Source: Numida meleagris
Taxonomy: Eukaryota; Chordata; Aves; Galliformes; Numididae
Assembly (NCBI RefSeq): GCF_002078875.1
Contig: NC_034421.1
Location: forward strand, 7,586,365 to 7,650,364
Length of the DNA: 64,000 bases
Direction of reading: 5' to 3'
The first letter of the stretch is position 1, and each line of letters begins with the position of its first letter. The notes under the pieces are model-generated. The model did not search any database. It was not told the origin of the DNA and worked only from the letters and a program-made list of their open reading frames with translations. The position numbers were made by a program, and so were the translations under genes. Positions 1 through 13,090 of this stretch are shown one piece after another.

Positions 1-3000
1 AGCTGTGGGGCTCTGTTGTTTTTCAGCCCTCCGCTTTGCTGACTAACACCTCCGCTTTCTGCCAGGCTCATTCATATTTTAACCCATTTCCTGAGCTTTG
101 AGGTGGTTTCTTCTATTGCTTTTCCCTCCAGTAGAACGCAGTTACTCAGGTCTCAGCTGTTCTCCTGTCGCTGTTGACTCATTCCTTACGGTAATACATT
201 ATTGTCTCTCTCTTAAATGTCACCAGAAGTGTCTTTAGAATTATAATGCCTGGTCTGTATCTTTGAGGATGCATAGAATATTGCTCCAATTCCTGGACCT
301 GCATGGAGCCAGCCAAGGCAGGGGGGAGCCAGGAGCCAGGCCACCTGCCTGCCTGCACTCTGATGGTTGCTGCTGCCTCCTGGTCCCAGAGGCCATTTTG
401 GAGACAGGTGGTAGCAGAGTGAAGCGGCACTGAGCTGTCGGATGTGGTCCACACTGTACTATTTAGTTAGGCTTAACCACCTAATGACTTGACACCAATG
501 CCTCCCTACTGCGAGCCACTCATTCTACCAACCCCTCTAAGCAACTTAGATGACATTTTAGATCTAAGCCCTGTGAGTTTGCTTTATCTTCTCTCCCACC
601 TTTTTCTCACATCAAAAGTAAGATAATAGAGCAATACAGTAATAAATGGTGTGTGGGAGTCCAGACTTGAATTCATTGCCTCCTCTATGCTCACCACATC
701 CTTCTGTCAGTAATACTGATACAGTGATGACGTCAACCACCGCCTATCACTGTGTATTCCAATACAGCACAGCTCCTGGTGCACACACCAGGCGCTACTC
801 TCAGTGCTGATGAGAGCCACCTGCTCTCCAGCTCCCACATGCAGTATCTGCGGTCCCAGTAACCATTTAGCCAGGCCAGCCCGGCCAGGGGAGTTTTGGA
901 GGGCTGACATGGACAGCTGAAAGGACGGGGCAAGGTAACGTCCATGTTCCCATCAATTTTCCCTGCTACCAGTCTGCTCCTGCTTGATATCTGTGACTTC
1001 ACTATAAATCTTTCCTATTGCTGACATGGCTCTTGTGCCCCATGTCATTCATGTTGCCTTGTACTGGGCAGCTGGAGGAGCCTGCTGCCTCCCTATTGCT
1101 TTGAGCGTTGTGATTAGGTAGCAGTGCACATTGCTAATGAAGTTTTCAAGAAGAAAGCTTGCTTTTGCATCTAGCTGGTAGCCTGAGAGACTAACGCAGA
1201 CTTTCCCCTCTTTTTACTTGGCTGTAACTGGGACATTTGTTTTCTCATGCTTGGAAGTATCAGAATCATTGTTTTCTTATTTCACATAAACTAAACTTTT
1301 AATTAGGCTTTTTCTTACAAGAGTATAACGTTCCTGGACACATTTCAAATTATGGGCTTACTTTACATCCATCTTTGGCAGCTCATAGCACAGTACCCCC
1401 AGATCATTAGCAAAATAATCTTAAATGTCTGTGTACTGGTCCCGTCTCCTATTCAGTGGTGTATTTTAAAACATTGCAGAATCGTTTATAGGTGCGTGCG
1501 TATATGAACAGCTAATCACCTTTTATTAAGAATGGCCAGGTTGGATGGGGCCCTGGGCTGCCTGATGCAGTGCATGGCAGGGGGTTGGAACTGGCTGCTC
1601 CATAAGGTCCCCTCCAACCTAAGCTGTTATGTGATTCACATGATTCTGTAATTATTATGAAGGGGTGGAAGGGGCTTCTCTAATACGAAACAGGGAGTAA
1701 GTTCCTACCTCTGCTCATTGCCTACTGCCATTCTACCTTCTGCTCCAAAGTGAACAATCATGCAAGCAGGGAGCTGTCTTCATTCTGCTCCTGTGCTCTT
1801 ATCCAGAAAGCTTCCTTCTAAATTGCTGCATTTTACAATAACATTCCTCCTGTGTGTAATGACAGGCTCTGATGTTGCTATAGAACTACTTGGGCTTGTT
1901 GCTTTGACTTTTTTTGTGTTTGATCTTTCCTGTTCTCTGAGCAGAAAGGAAATAAGGAAGAAACAACAGTCCAGTAAGCAGCAAAGGCTTCCCTCTCCTT
2001 GCTTTGCCCATGTAGGCAGGGATGGAGCAAGAAGGAAAGCAGAACGACAGCAGTGTCATGGCTGCAAAACGCTCAGGGCACTGCTAGTTGAATTCTGAAA
2101 CAAGCCGTGAGTCCACAGAGCTCTTTGGGAGTCCAACCCTTCCTGCCTCTGAAGAAGAGGCAGCAAGCAGCCTGCTTCCTCCTGCAGGGAGACCAAGGCT
2201 GTGGCGTGTGGCAAAGCAGTGACATTGAGATTGGGCTTTTGCAGCAGGGCACAGCTCTGAGGGGGCACTGCAGCCCCAGAGCCAACACGGGGCTGCACTC
2301 AAGGAGGGAGCACGAAGGCCTGAGGTAGTGGGCAGCGGCACAGCCTTGTTCTGGGCCTAGTGACGTCTAGGCTTCAATGGCATGCTCATTTGGTACAGCT
2401 CTTCTATTAAATGTGCTGCAAGGAACAGAGTTTGTGACAATAAGATGTCACGAGTAGGTGCTGCAACGTGAGGGGGCTTCCCATCTCCAGGGATGGCATG
2501 ATGACGGGTGCCTTTCTCAGAGAAAGAAGAGATGGGGGAAGGATAAAGGAGAGCACAGGTGTTGTCCAGTAGTGGGCTGTGCCTCAGTAATCAGGGAGTG
2601 GTGATAATGACAACAGTTACTGTGCAGAGAAAATTTGGAGATCTGGAGAAAGAGCTTCTGTCTTGCCACTCCCAGCAGGCGAGGGAGACAAGCGGGGTGC
2701 CTGGGCTCCTTGCTGAGCTGGAGCAGCTGCTTTTCTGTGTCTGCAAGGGACTGAGAGGCAGCAGCAGCACAACTGTTCCTGCTGCAGAGCTGAGGTGCTG
2801 CAACCAGCTCCGGAGTGAGCCCTGCTGATTTCATCTGGACTCTGCAGTGCCTTGAGAGCACGTCTCAGAGCTCACGTGGGTTTGCAGGGGCTTTTTGGTG
2901 GCTGCTAAATATATTTTGCTTTCATTATTTGAGTAAACTTGGAAATTTTTAAACATTGTGAATATTCCCCAAGTGGGAGAGGCGTTGCTGGTGTTCTCTC

Positions 3001-3868
3001 TGATGGGCACCTGGGTGTTCAACCATAACATTTTCACAGGTGCCTTGTTGCAAACCAGCTCCAGGTTTTGCAAGGCTCTGGCACCTGTTGCTTGCAAGCG
3101 TGGCTTGCAGCCAGCAGAGGGGCTCCTGCGGGTTCAGTCCCTGAAGGAGTTGCAGTCATTTTTTTATGATGCCGTTTCCTCATTTTGTTGTACGCATCTT
3201 GTCCCCTTCTCTGAGGACCTTCCTTTCCTGTAGGTTCTTTTCACCAAAGTGTATCAGGACAGTCTTCTCCTGAAGAGTGCTATACGTTATTCTTTCCTGT
3301 GACGTATGGGAAATTGTTTTTTGTTTTACTCAGTCTGCTGCTGTGGAGTCCCTTAACTGGATGTCCCGTGCTTATTTAACTATGCATAGTCCAAATTAGT
3401 GAGTTCTCACAAGTGCTGCTCATAGAGACCCACACTGACTTTCATACACTTTTATTGGACTAATCCACTGTTGAGATGATTAAGCCACAACAGTGTCACT
3501 TCTAGTTGTAGGACATATCTAATTGCAGGAAGCTGATGAAGGAAAAAATGGGTTAGCACTCAACCAATTGTCTTCCTGTTGCATGGATAGACTGAGGCTG
3601 CAGTCACTTTTCTGCTTGCTCTGAGCACATGCTGCTGGCAAGGAGCAGAAATGTCACTCATCTGTTTTATGGCTGTTGGTCCCCCACCCCCAACCCTTAG
3701 CAAATGGGAGAGATGTATAGAGGAGAGCTGAGATGCCTCACCTAAATTGAGCACTTTGCTTTTAGAGATGTAAATGAAGGCTAGATTAATTCCACTTTAA
3801 CCTCCAACACACATGAGCAGATGGCTGAGCTGAACTCTTCATTGTGTGTATTTTTTGCTTTTTTTCAG
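1..3868. other. Non-coding region upstream of the IL21R coding exons
   Basis: No coding exon could be supported in this 3.9 kb. The open frames present are short, overlap one another on both strands, and have no recognisable domain. The IL21R start-codon exon is preceded by a splice acceptor, so at least one untranslated first exon and the promoter of IL21R must lie in this stretch or further left, but I could not place them. There is no CpG island. One CR1 3' fragment (1533-1650) is listed separately. Confidence 0.6.
1533..1650 (+). repeat. CR1 LINE 3' fragment
   Basis: The text runs from a GGTTGGATGGGGCCCTGGGC-type stretch to a CCTCCAACCTAAGC stretch and ends in GTGATTCACATGATTCTG. This is the usual 3' end of avian CR1 retrotransposons, which finish in short repeats of an ATTCTGTG-like unit. 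It is a 5'-truncated, decayed copy with no coding capacity. Confidence 0.85.
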
Positions 3869-3888
3869 AACATCCAGTCAGAACCAAA

Positions 3889-6800
3889 ATGAGGAACAAA
3901 CAATGGCTCCAGAGTATTTCCTTCTTCCTTTTATTCCAGTACAGTAAGTTCATGAACACGTGTTCCTGGCTGTACACAAGGCTTGCCTTCCTGGTTGATG
4001 ACACAGGCTCTTCAGGGCCATGCAGGGCACAATGTTGCCACGGGACAATAAGCACAAGACAGGTGGTAGTGGAGAAGGTTCCATGGGACAAAGAATTATA
4101 GGAAGGGTCATTATGGGGGTGGTGAAGAACAAACAGGAGAGGGAGCAGAGCTGGGCATTACTCAGCCAAACTGCATAGAGCAGCCATCAGTGGGGAAGGG
4201 ATGCTCCAGAGGCAGTGCCTGCCTTGCACTGAAATGGCTCCTGGTGACATGGGGGTAGGATTCTTCCACAGAATTTTTGCCATCAGAAAGATTCTGGTAG
4301 CTGATAGCTGGGTATCCCATACAGCCCAGTTGGCAGCCAACCAGGACACTGGAGTGATCTCTCTTGGTCTGAACCCCTTTGCTCAGGACTGCATTGTGCA
4401 GACAACTACCACTTCTTTCTTGCTGGTTCTTACCTGCTGCTGCTGGACAGAAAAAGGCAGCAATAAGAGCATCAGCACAGAACAGGCGTGAGTTTAGCAT
4501 TTCACATGCAGCTTCTAGTCAGAGCCTCAGACCTGCTCCAAATTCTAATTAGCGGAAAAGGTGAATTCAAAGTTGTATCTTCTACTGCATTGTGATGTCT
4601 AGTCTGAATTTTGTGTAACATGAGGAATTATGCTATACTAACTTCTTTTCGGACCAGACTAGGTCTTACTGTTGAAAGTAAAATCCTTTGGTCTTTGTTT
4701 CTGAAGCTGCCAAGGATGGAATTCGTCCTACTGTTGGTTGGGTTATTCTAACATTTAATTACTCCCTTACCAGTAAAAAATTGATCTCATCTTAATTTCG
4801 TTAGCAAATTCTTGCACGGATACATGTTTGCAGACTGCCAGCTGCCAAAGAATAGTAGACTTTTTGACCAATATCATAATAGCACAGAAGAACACTAATT
4901 AACAGTGCTTATTAGGTTATTAATACTTGCTGTCCATTCTAAAAGAAAGCAGGGTATTTGCTCTCTTCTTCTAGAAGAGCAAAGTTAGTCTAAGGAAGTA
5001 AATGTATCTTGTTTGGGACTGAAGCGAGAAATGCATGCCCGGGGCCTCGGGCAGCCTGCTGAGGACCCAGAATGAAAAGTTAAGACTGAAATGAAACAAA
5101 ATGAAATTAATGAACATTTCAGAACAGAATTCTGAAGTCAGAGTGAAATGAAAAAGTCAAAATGAAACAAAATAACAGCCACATAATTTGAATAATGCGA
5201 TGCTTAATAAAGCACGTGGACACATTTGGAGACAGAGGCTATTGCAAGAATCCCCACGCTTCTTTTTCTGTCACCATCCCGCTTCACTGGAGGTCTTATA
5301 CGGGGATCTGGGTGCTGAGATAGACTGTGTCATGCACAGAATGATGGGGTTTTGTATGGCACATCTTGGATGCTGAAGAGTAAAAAGAGCTTCTACAGAA
5401 GAGTTAAAAGCAGAAATGCTGCTTTGTGGCCACTTACAAATAAGTTAATTTTCCTAATGACCACAGTGAATCTTCTGTAATTGCCTCTCACGCTCTCTTC
5501 AGAAGTCTGCTTCAGTTTAAGTGATGGATAAATTCTGCCAATCACTTGAACATCAGAATTACTTATGGAAATAATAGCGTGAAAGCTGCAATATATTTTT
5601 GCCAACGTTTGATGAAGAGTCTGTTCCAAGTCTCTGGAGCTGGACATGAAAATCATTGATGCTGCAGATATCAAGCTGTAGAAAATTGTAAACGGAGAGA
5701 ATGGTAAAGAAAGAATTACTAAATTACCAATTTTTAATGTGCCAAGAGCCATGAATGTTAGACTGCGACTGTGTGAGAGAGGGCAGAGATACATTTGAAA
5801 ATCCAGCCACGGTTTGGGCACATTCTGGTATTTCTGCACATCCTTTGCTGCCACAGCATTCTTAGTAGGTTTTTCTTTATCACTGATGGGCTGCCAGGGG
5901 CTCACATCCCCGTGGAGCAGGAACACACTTGCGCTCCAGGACTGGAGGCTTTCTGGGCCTGGTGCAGAGCAGTCTGCTCTCTTCTGATGTAGTAGGAGCC
6001 CCAGGGGCTGTGTGTGTTGATACCAAGTTCTGCTTGCTGCAGCATGGAAACTGGTATTGTGTTTTCTCTTTCCAAACCCACAGCCATGTGCCATGAAAAC
6101 CTCACTTGTTTTGTGGACTATGTGCAGACCCTGTCCTGCCTCCTGAGAAATGACCTGGGTGCCAGTTCGTACAATCTCACTGCGACATGGTACGTCTTAA
6201 TAGAATGCAGTTTTTATTTTAATCTGTTTTTTTTTTTCAGTGACTGATTAATCCATTTAGTCCAACTACATTATGCGATAGATGTGGACTACTTTCTTAG
6301 GTGTTTTCTTTGATGGTTTCAGGATTGATGAGGATAATCCAGAAAACACTGTGGCAGCCTGCAGTCTCCTGGAATCGTCCAGGAACACCAACCACACGGA
6401 ATACATGTGCACTGTGGACATGACCGAACTGCTGGCAGACATCAGAGTCCAGGTGGATGTCACAGAGATAACTGACAGGCAGCACGTGATTTCCAGAGAC
6501 TTTTATATGAGAGAAAACAGTAAGTTCAAAATTGATGGGCTTGATGTATGTTGCTTGAGCTTGTGTTGATCTGCCAGGACAGTCTGGGCAAGGAGTGAGC
6601 AAGACAGCCAAGGGAGGGGAACTGTGTTCAGCATGCACTCCTCTGGGCAGGACACTATGATCTTACTGTTGCCACTGTGAACTGCAAAACATCTCATGCC
6701 TGTGGCCCAGCTGAGTGGCCCAACTGTGCAAGTGACTATGACTGAGGGAGACCTGCTATGTGATGGGCAGAACAAGGAACTCTACTTTCCTCATCTCCCA

Positions 6801-9800
6801 GGAGCTAGCTGCCCTTGTGCTATTTTCCCTGTTTCCTGAGGTGATAAGGAATTGCAGAGATGGGCAGCAGAGTCCAGGACAGAAGGCATTCAGAGAAGCA
6901 TGAGATAGATGTCACTGTGCTGCCTGAGGCAGCAAGACTGTGCTGTGCAGGGGGACACTTCTGCCAGGGCACTTCTGGCCCCTCGCTGTTCCACCTTGCT
7001 CATGCTGTGCTGGGCCATCTCTTGCATCTGCAGTAATGTTGTGAAGAGTAACACTGTTCTGTCTTCACCCACAGTCAGACCACAGCCTCCGTTCAATCTG
7101 ACTGCTGTGTTCACAGAAGGTTACAATATTTCTTGGGAAACTATCTACCAGAACCCTCTTTTCTATCTTTTGAATGAGGAGCTGGAATATCAGCTGCGTT
7201 ATAAGAGGAGGACTGACACCTGGGAGGTAAGTGAGATGTTGCTTTACCGTCAAGTACCAGCAAAGAGGGACCAGCCCTAGCAGGACAGGAGTACTGGTGT
7301 GGAAGAAGGGTTCTGGAAGGTTTTGAAAGTTTCTTTTTTGCTTGCCTGGACTAAGAACATGCAAGACTAAAAAAAGAATTGAGAAGCAGAAGCTGTTTGA
7401 AAAGTACAAGGTTCTACAGGGAAGGGAGGTAGATCATTTGCTTCTCCTCCTGTTCTGCTTTGAAGAATCCCCCAGGGCCTCATGCAGCCACTGAGCAGCC
7501 AGAGCATAGCCCACAGAAATGACCTGACAGCAAAGGGGATTCCTTTGCAGGGCTCTCAGTGAGGGTAAGGTAGGAGCAGTGTCTCCGGCACTGACTACTT
7601 GATGTTTAATTATTCACAGACTCAGAAGATTAAATCTGTCCATGAAGACAAGCGGACACTAGTGATCCTGCCATGGGAACTCCAGGGGAACACCGAGTAT
7701 GAATTCCAAGTGAGAGCCAGGCCCCGAGAAGACAGTGGCTACTATGGCTTTTGGAGTGAATGGAGTTCTCGGCTGACACTGAAAACCAGCCCTGCTGGTA
7801 CTTATGGCAAGCTCTCCCTGTTCTTCCTGTTGATCCAATGTCAGAAAATGCTTCCAGAAATCTAATCAAATCTAATTAATTAGAACAAAAGTTAGTTAGT
7901 CTAGTAAAGGCAGGCATTTGGCTTGTTTACGGGTCCATGAACCCCAGGCGTGGGCCAATACGGTGCTGTGGCAGCACCAGGAAAAGCAGTCCCAGGAGCA
8001 GGGAGCTCTCCTGCCCCCAGCACATCAGCTGCGGGCTGCCCTGTGGCCTGGCTGCAGCAGTGATGCCCAGCTCCTTTCATTGGTGAATCCTTCCTGACCA
8101 ACTTCACTCATACCTGACCTCATGTACAGGGGGCTGGTCTCCAAGTAACAGCCTCAGTGTCTCTAAGAGAAAGCACGGGGTAAAATCTCAGGGTCTTCTT
8201 TCTGCTGCTTATTGACCAGGGTCAAAGTGCAAGGTGAGTCTGAATGAATTTGTGTCTTTCTCCAGCTGTGACACAGACAGCAGGCATGGGATGGATGCTG
8301 TTCTTTGTTGTTGCTATGGTGATCACTGCCTCAATCACAGCCTTTCTGGCCAAGCAGCAGAGGTAAGAACCCGTAGGGAAACTGGACTTAAATGCCCTTG
8401 TTCTGTTCTGCTAAAAATGGGGTGTTCGCATGCCGCCTTCTTTGCATCTTGTGCCTTCAGGCACGGATACAGCTGTGGCCTTGTGAAGGCCAGCAAAGTA
8501 TAGTTTCCAGCTGGTGTACTGGTAAGAGTGCCTTGCTTTTCTCTGGGGGCTCTGATGCATTTCAGCAGGCTGGGTGGAAGAGAACACTGGTGCACGGGGA
8601 CTGAGCAGAGGCCACCAGACTCCTGGGCTGTTTTCCTGGTCCTGCCCATGCTCTGGAGATGCCCAGATGGGAGCAGGCATGGCTGGCTTGCCCCTTTTCA
8701 AGCTGATGCAAGTCTCTCAGACCAAATCTGGGGCCTCCCCCTTCTTGCAGAGGGACAGTGTGCTTAACTCCAAAGCCTTTCTCTTTTCTTTTCCAGCTTG
8801 TGGAAGAAGATTGCTTGCATCCCAGACCCGTCTGCCTTTTTCAAACCACTTTACCTGATGTATAATGGAGATTTCAAGGTATAAATGGACTAATACATAT
8901 GTGAGTGGAACATATGACAAAAGTAAACTAAAAGGCCCTACATTATTTCCTGGGCAAGGGATTCTTATTAGGACAGTAAGTGGAAGAGTGTCTCAAGGGA
9001 ATGTTGCATGGGTACAAATGAGAATCAGAGCCCTCCAGTGTATGTTCTGTGCTGTGATGGTCTTTATGCCTATGCCGCTCATCTCTTGTAGATGCTGTCT
9101 TAGTGGATGAGCTGAGCTCATATTTGATCTGTTAAGTCTCTGGTTGCGAAGGGAATGGACAAAGCAATACCAGCGCATGCTGCAATCTCATGCTGCCATC
9201 AAGGACATGGACTGTAGGCTTTGCTGTAGGGCCAGATCTCCCAGTTCAGCCTCTGCAGTAACACAGGCTCACTATTAGGCTTTGTAGTTCTCTCTGGAGA
9301 GTTGTTCATGCAGACACATCACCCTGCAAAGACAGCTAGAGCTCTGGGGGCAAAAACTGCTGTGTCGCAGCACTGTACGTGCAGCTGCCTCCCCCGTGAG
9401 GAAGTATCTTTGTGAAGTGAGCAGCTTTGCCCAGACCTCACAAATTGCCTTCTCTTTTAACATCAGCCAGACTTGTTCATCTGACTTGCAAAGGCTACAG
9501 GGTTTGCAGGACTTCTCAAGATACAAAAGTGAAAGAACATTGAGTATCCATAGACATCGTTTGTATTAAGCTGAAGAGGAACCCCCAGTGCCATCATAAA
9601 ATTGTGAGAGTGCTGGCACTGAGCTGCAGAGATCACTGCCTCTTTCTGAAGAAGTTCCTGTCATTCCTGCTGATTGGTAGCGCTGATCATAGGCACTTCA
9701 GTGTCTGCTTTTTGTTTCCTCTGTTTCTGTTTTGTTTGCTTTTCTTAGACACTCTGCAAGAGGGCTGCCAACTGGGCCCCAGCAGTCATCATGTACTTTC

Positions 9801-12306
9801 CTACTGCTGCATGGATGATGCATGCAGTTGGATTAAATGGCAAATTTTGCATGGGCACCACTCAAGCTGAAGCCTGCAGTGATTGTTTCTCTTCCTTCCT
9901 GCCTTCCTCTTTCAACTCTATTACAGCTTCCCATATTTGCACGCGAGGGGACTCGCATCTCCTTGTGATGCACATCGCACTGGTTGTTCTCAGGAAAGGA
10001 GCCAGGACTAGATGGGCCCGGCGTGGGAATTCCTAAAAGTCAAGGGATAGCGCTCATAGTGGAAGTGAAACCAGCCTGTCATGCCCAGAGCCGTGCTCTT
10101 GGCAGAGAAACTTGCGGCTTCGCCCTGCGCTATGGGAGTGATGCTGTTGCTGGTTTCTAATTTGGTTATTCAGTGCTACTGGGAAGGAACGAGCCTCAGT
10201 TACAAAGTTGCTAAAGCTCAGTTCTGAGAAAGTTAATACATTTGCAGAATAAAGCAGCAGTTGCCCACAAACAAGATTCAGATGCAGACAGTGTCAAGAG
10301 GATGTGGTGACCTCGCTACTGTGTGAACAGAGTCATTATCAGCTGGCAGAAAAACAATTAATCTAAGGCTTGTTCAACTGCATCCTGCCTGCATCAAAGC
10401 GAGCGTTTAGGAAACGTCTGTGAATAATGGCAACAGTAATGCCTGGACAGAACAGTGCTGGGTTAGGCAGGAAGGACTGAAAATGTTAGAGAACTATTAA
10501 GACATAAAAGGAGAAGGGAAAGAGAGGAACATTGTCCACCCTTCAGTGTATGTGGGTTCTTATGTTTATGTTGAGTGGGAACGTGCAAATGCGTGTCAAG
10601 AGGGCATAGAAAATATTCTGCCTGCTCAGTTCTGAGAAGGGAGTTTCCTTCTGTTCCCTTAAATAGCCTTTTGCGTGCACAGCTTTAATGTTAAGTTCTC
10701 TGCAGCTTAGGCTAAGAATAAATTGAAATAGATTTGGTGCTTCCTGCAGTAGTGAAGTTTTTACACTTGGTGTCAGGGTGTAACAAGCTGATGTCTACCC
10801 AAATACAAGGGCTGCTCTGAAAGTAACGCCTCCTGTTTTATTATGTTGGCCCACGATGACGGAGGCGGATGCTGGTGGGATGGCAGCAGAGGCTGAGCTT
10901 TCCCACCACCATCCCGTTGCTTGTTGTTGCCGTGTGACAGATGGCAGCAGAGGGACACTCTGACATCTGCAGATGCTGCACATACAGAAATGGATTTTGC
11001 TTCCAGAGAGAAACAGTGTCCCAGAGAAGAGTGCAGGCAGACTTGATGGCTTGGGAGGGATCCTTCTGGCTGATGAACTGGGAAGGCTGCTATGGGCAGT
11101 GGCAGCTTGTTTGGTTGGATTTGTTTGTTTGTTTGTTTGTTTGTTTATGTCAGCATGAAGAAAACTGTATAGCCATGCAAATCTCCCAGAGCTAATCCAT
11201 TTTGTCTATGTGAGGTAGTTCTCCTGCACAGCCTGTTCCTTGTTATAACTGTGTCTCATACCCTGCCACTTTGGAGGAGTCAGTGATATTACAGTTTGAT
11301 GTTGCCTCTAAAAGCATAAGATCTTCAGTCATTTCTGTAGAAACTCACACCTGACAGCACTAACTTCCCTCTCTCTGTATGTGTTTTCTTGCAGAAGTGG
11401 GTTGGTACATCCCATATGAAAATGACCATTGATTTATTTGAATGGGAAATAGTCCCTTCAGAAGTTCTCGAAGTTTACAGCATGCGTCCTTCCAACTGCA
11501 CCTCACAGGAGGAGACAAGGGAGTTGGAAAATGGTTTGCCTTGCAAGCCTTGTGTGTCCTGCCTGACTGCACCAGGCCAAGACAGCCTGTGCCTCCTGTC
11601 AAGTGTGAACAACAGCAGTGCAACTCAGGACCGCTCCTATGGACATTTGTCCATTGACACGGTGACAGTGGCTGGTGAATTTACACCTTGTAACTGCCAA
11701 TGCGACTGTAACCGTATGTACAGGGAACAAAAGCACAGTGGCAATGAAGATAGTGCTGAAGAAAACGGTTACCCCAAGGTTAACATTGATGATGAAGACA
11801 GAAGACCATCCAGTGCCTTGCATCTGTCTGACCTGAGCTCACAGGACAAAATTCTGGCCTCAGGCTCTATGTCCACAGATCACCTGAGGACTACAGGTGC
11901 CCCAGGCCACCGGAAAGTTGAAGGGGCTTTGGAAGGAGGGATGGGGAGCATCCTAGAAGCCCTTTGCTTGCATTCTGATCAGTGGGATTTGGAAAATCCA
12001 GCTTCTCTACCTTCTCCCGATGGTGAAAGTGTGTCCTACAGTGAAGGATCCTGTGACTTTTTCTCTCGCAGTGCAAGGCCTGGTGACAGTTACCCCATGA
12101 TCTGCCTAGACTTGGACACTATTGACAGTGGCTTTGTGGACTCAGACTGTGGGAGTCCCGTTGACTGTGAATTTGAGCAAAACAGTCAGACCAGCTGTGG
12201 GTCTGTTCCTCTTGAGCAGGAGGGAGAGGACTTTCCGCGGAGCTATGTCAAGCAGTGGGTCTCCTGCCACACCGACAGCCCTGCCAGCGGGACTCAGACA
12301 AACTGA
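3889..12306 (+). CDS. IL21R: Interleukin-21 receptor, 8 coding exons, 592 aa
   Basis: Coding exons: 3889-3943, 6084-6189, 6323-6519, 7075-7226, 7620-7797, 8266-8362, 8797-8878, 11395-12306. All introns are GT-AG and the joined frame is open to TGA. The product is the IL-21-binding chain of a type I cytokine receptor, which pairs with the common gamma chain at the plasma membrane and signals through JAK1/JAK3 and STATs. Exon 1 encodes a signal peptide (MRNKQW then hydrophobic). Residues 20-229 form the two fibronectin-like domains with paired Cys in domain 1 and WSEWS at 215-219. The membrane segment is about 237-258. Box 1 (IPDPSAFFKPLY) is at 270-281. The tail keeps two islands shared with mammalian IL21R: YGHLSIDTVTV from Tyr371, and an acidic C-terminal DSGFVDSDC-like block followed by SYVKQWV. 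Intron phases are 1-2-1-0-1-2-0. The start ATG lies 20 bases inside an exon that begins at an acceptor at 3869, so the 5' UTR is split. Identity is firm from the tail motifs; IL2RB and IL9R fit less well. Confidence 0.95.
5073..5178. repeat. Degenerate AAATGAAAC-type purine-rich simple repeat
   Basis: Imperfect repeats of AAATGAAA/AAAATGAAAC fill this stretch inside IL21R intron 1. It is probably a decayed microsatellite. No function is suggested. Confidence 0.6.
10799..10958 (+). mobile_element. Mariner-like DNA transposon remnant (Galluhop-type)
   Basis: The left edge reads AAGGGCTGCTCTGAAAGTAA followed by CGCCTCCTGTTTTATTATG, which resembles the terminal inverted repeat and flank of the mariner element abundant in chicken (Galluhop, from memory). 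The interior includes GCCGTGTGACAGATGGCAGC. I could not find the matching inverted terminal repeat downstream, so this looks like one end of a truncated copy. Short antisense open frames across it are not a transposase. Confidence 0.65.
11120..11146. repeat. (TTTG)n microsatellite
   Basis: About six to seven tandem TTTG units lie inside IL21R intron 7. Confidence 0.9.
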
Positions 12307-13090
12307 GGACTTGATTTTGTTCTGCAGAGCATAAGGCCTTCTGCATACTGTGCCAGAAGCAAAGCGTCAGCCAAATTCAGAAGAAAAAGCAAAGTTTACT
12401 TTGTGTAAACTGTACTGCATACAACAGAGAACTGTTAGGTCCATAAAAATATATGTCTATTTCTACTGCCACTTATTCTGTTTATGTTGCATCAAACTTG
12501 ACACGATTGTTTGTTTTTTTTTTTAATTTTTTTTTTCAGCATTCTTGGTCAAACCCTTACATAATGACCTACAAACTTCAATTTTTTTACAGCAAGAAAA
12601 AGCAACTGTACCTTTAAAATTGCTCCTTAGCTTACATAGATGTGCAAATTTTTTTTGAAAGTAAGCTTATAAATAGTACAGAACTTTAAAAGGATTTTCC
12701 CTGGCATTCTCTCATGACTCAAGTTGGATGTACATGGAATCTTAGAAGCATATCTAATGGCAAGCATGTTTGTTACATTAAAGTTCCCTTACCCTATCCC
12801 AACAACAGGTGTTGTTACTTTTCCTATCACACTCTTCTTTAAATGCAGCCGTAGCAGTTTGTATTAAGTATGGATTATATCCATCCCATTTGAGTTGTAT
12901 AATCAAAACCAGTTCTCATCATCAGAGAATGGCGTCTCCAAGAGACAAATCATACCTCAGGATTTAGATGGAGTTTGCAGGTAGAGTCTATAAATTTAAA
13001 ATCTTCAAAACATAGTTCCAGAGAAACTCCTACTTGGGCTTCCTACTGAGCCTGCACCTCTCCATGCGTTTTCCAAGCACATTAAATACA
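12307..13090 (+). other. IL21R: IL21R 3' UTR with candidate poly(A) signals
   Basis: The region after the IL21R stop is AT-rich and free of coding potential. I found no AATAAA, but two ATTAAA variants occur at 12777-12782 and 13081-13086, either of which could direct polyadenylation. The exact transcript end cannot be fixed from sequence alone. Confidence 0.5.

Larger units (their letters stand above)
8879..11394 (+). other. IL21R intron 7 (2.5 kb)
   Basis: This is the last intron of IL21R, between the box 1 exon and the long cytoplasmic-tail exon. It begins GTATAA and ends TTTTCTTGCAG. It contains a mariner-like remnant (10799-10958) and a TTTG microsatellite (11120-11146). No extra exon was recognised. 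Confidence 0.85.

Noticed and set aside
1760..2098. 112-codon + frame upstream of IL21R
   Set aside because: No recognisable domain; several equally long frames overlap nearby on both strands, as expected by chance.
3844..4101. 85-codon + frame through the IL21R signal-peptide exon
   Set aside because: It reads through the GTAAGT donor at 3944 into intron; only 3889-3943 is coding.
10773..10983. Minus-strand short frames near 10.8-11.0 kb
   Set aside because: They lie over the mariner-like remnant and do not resemble a transposase.
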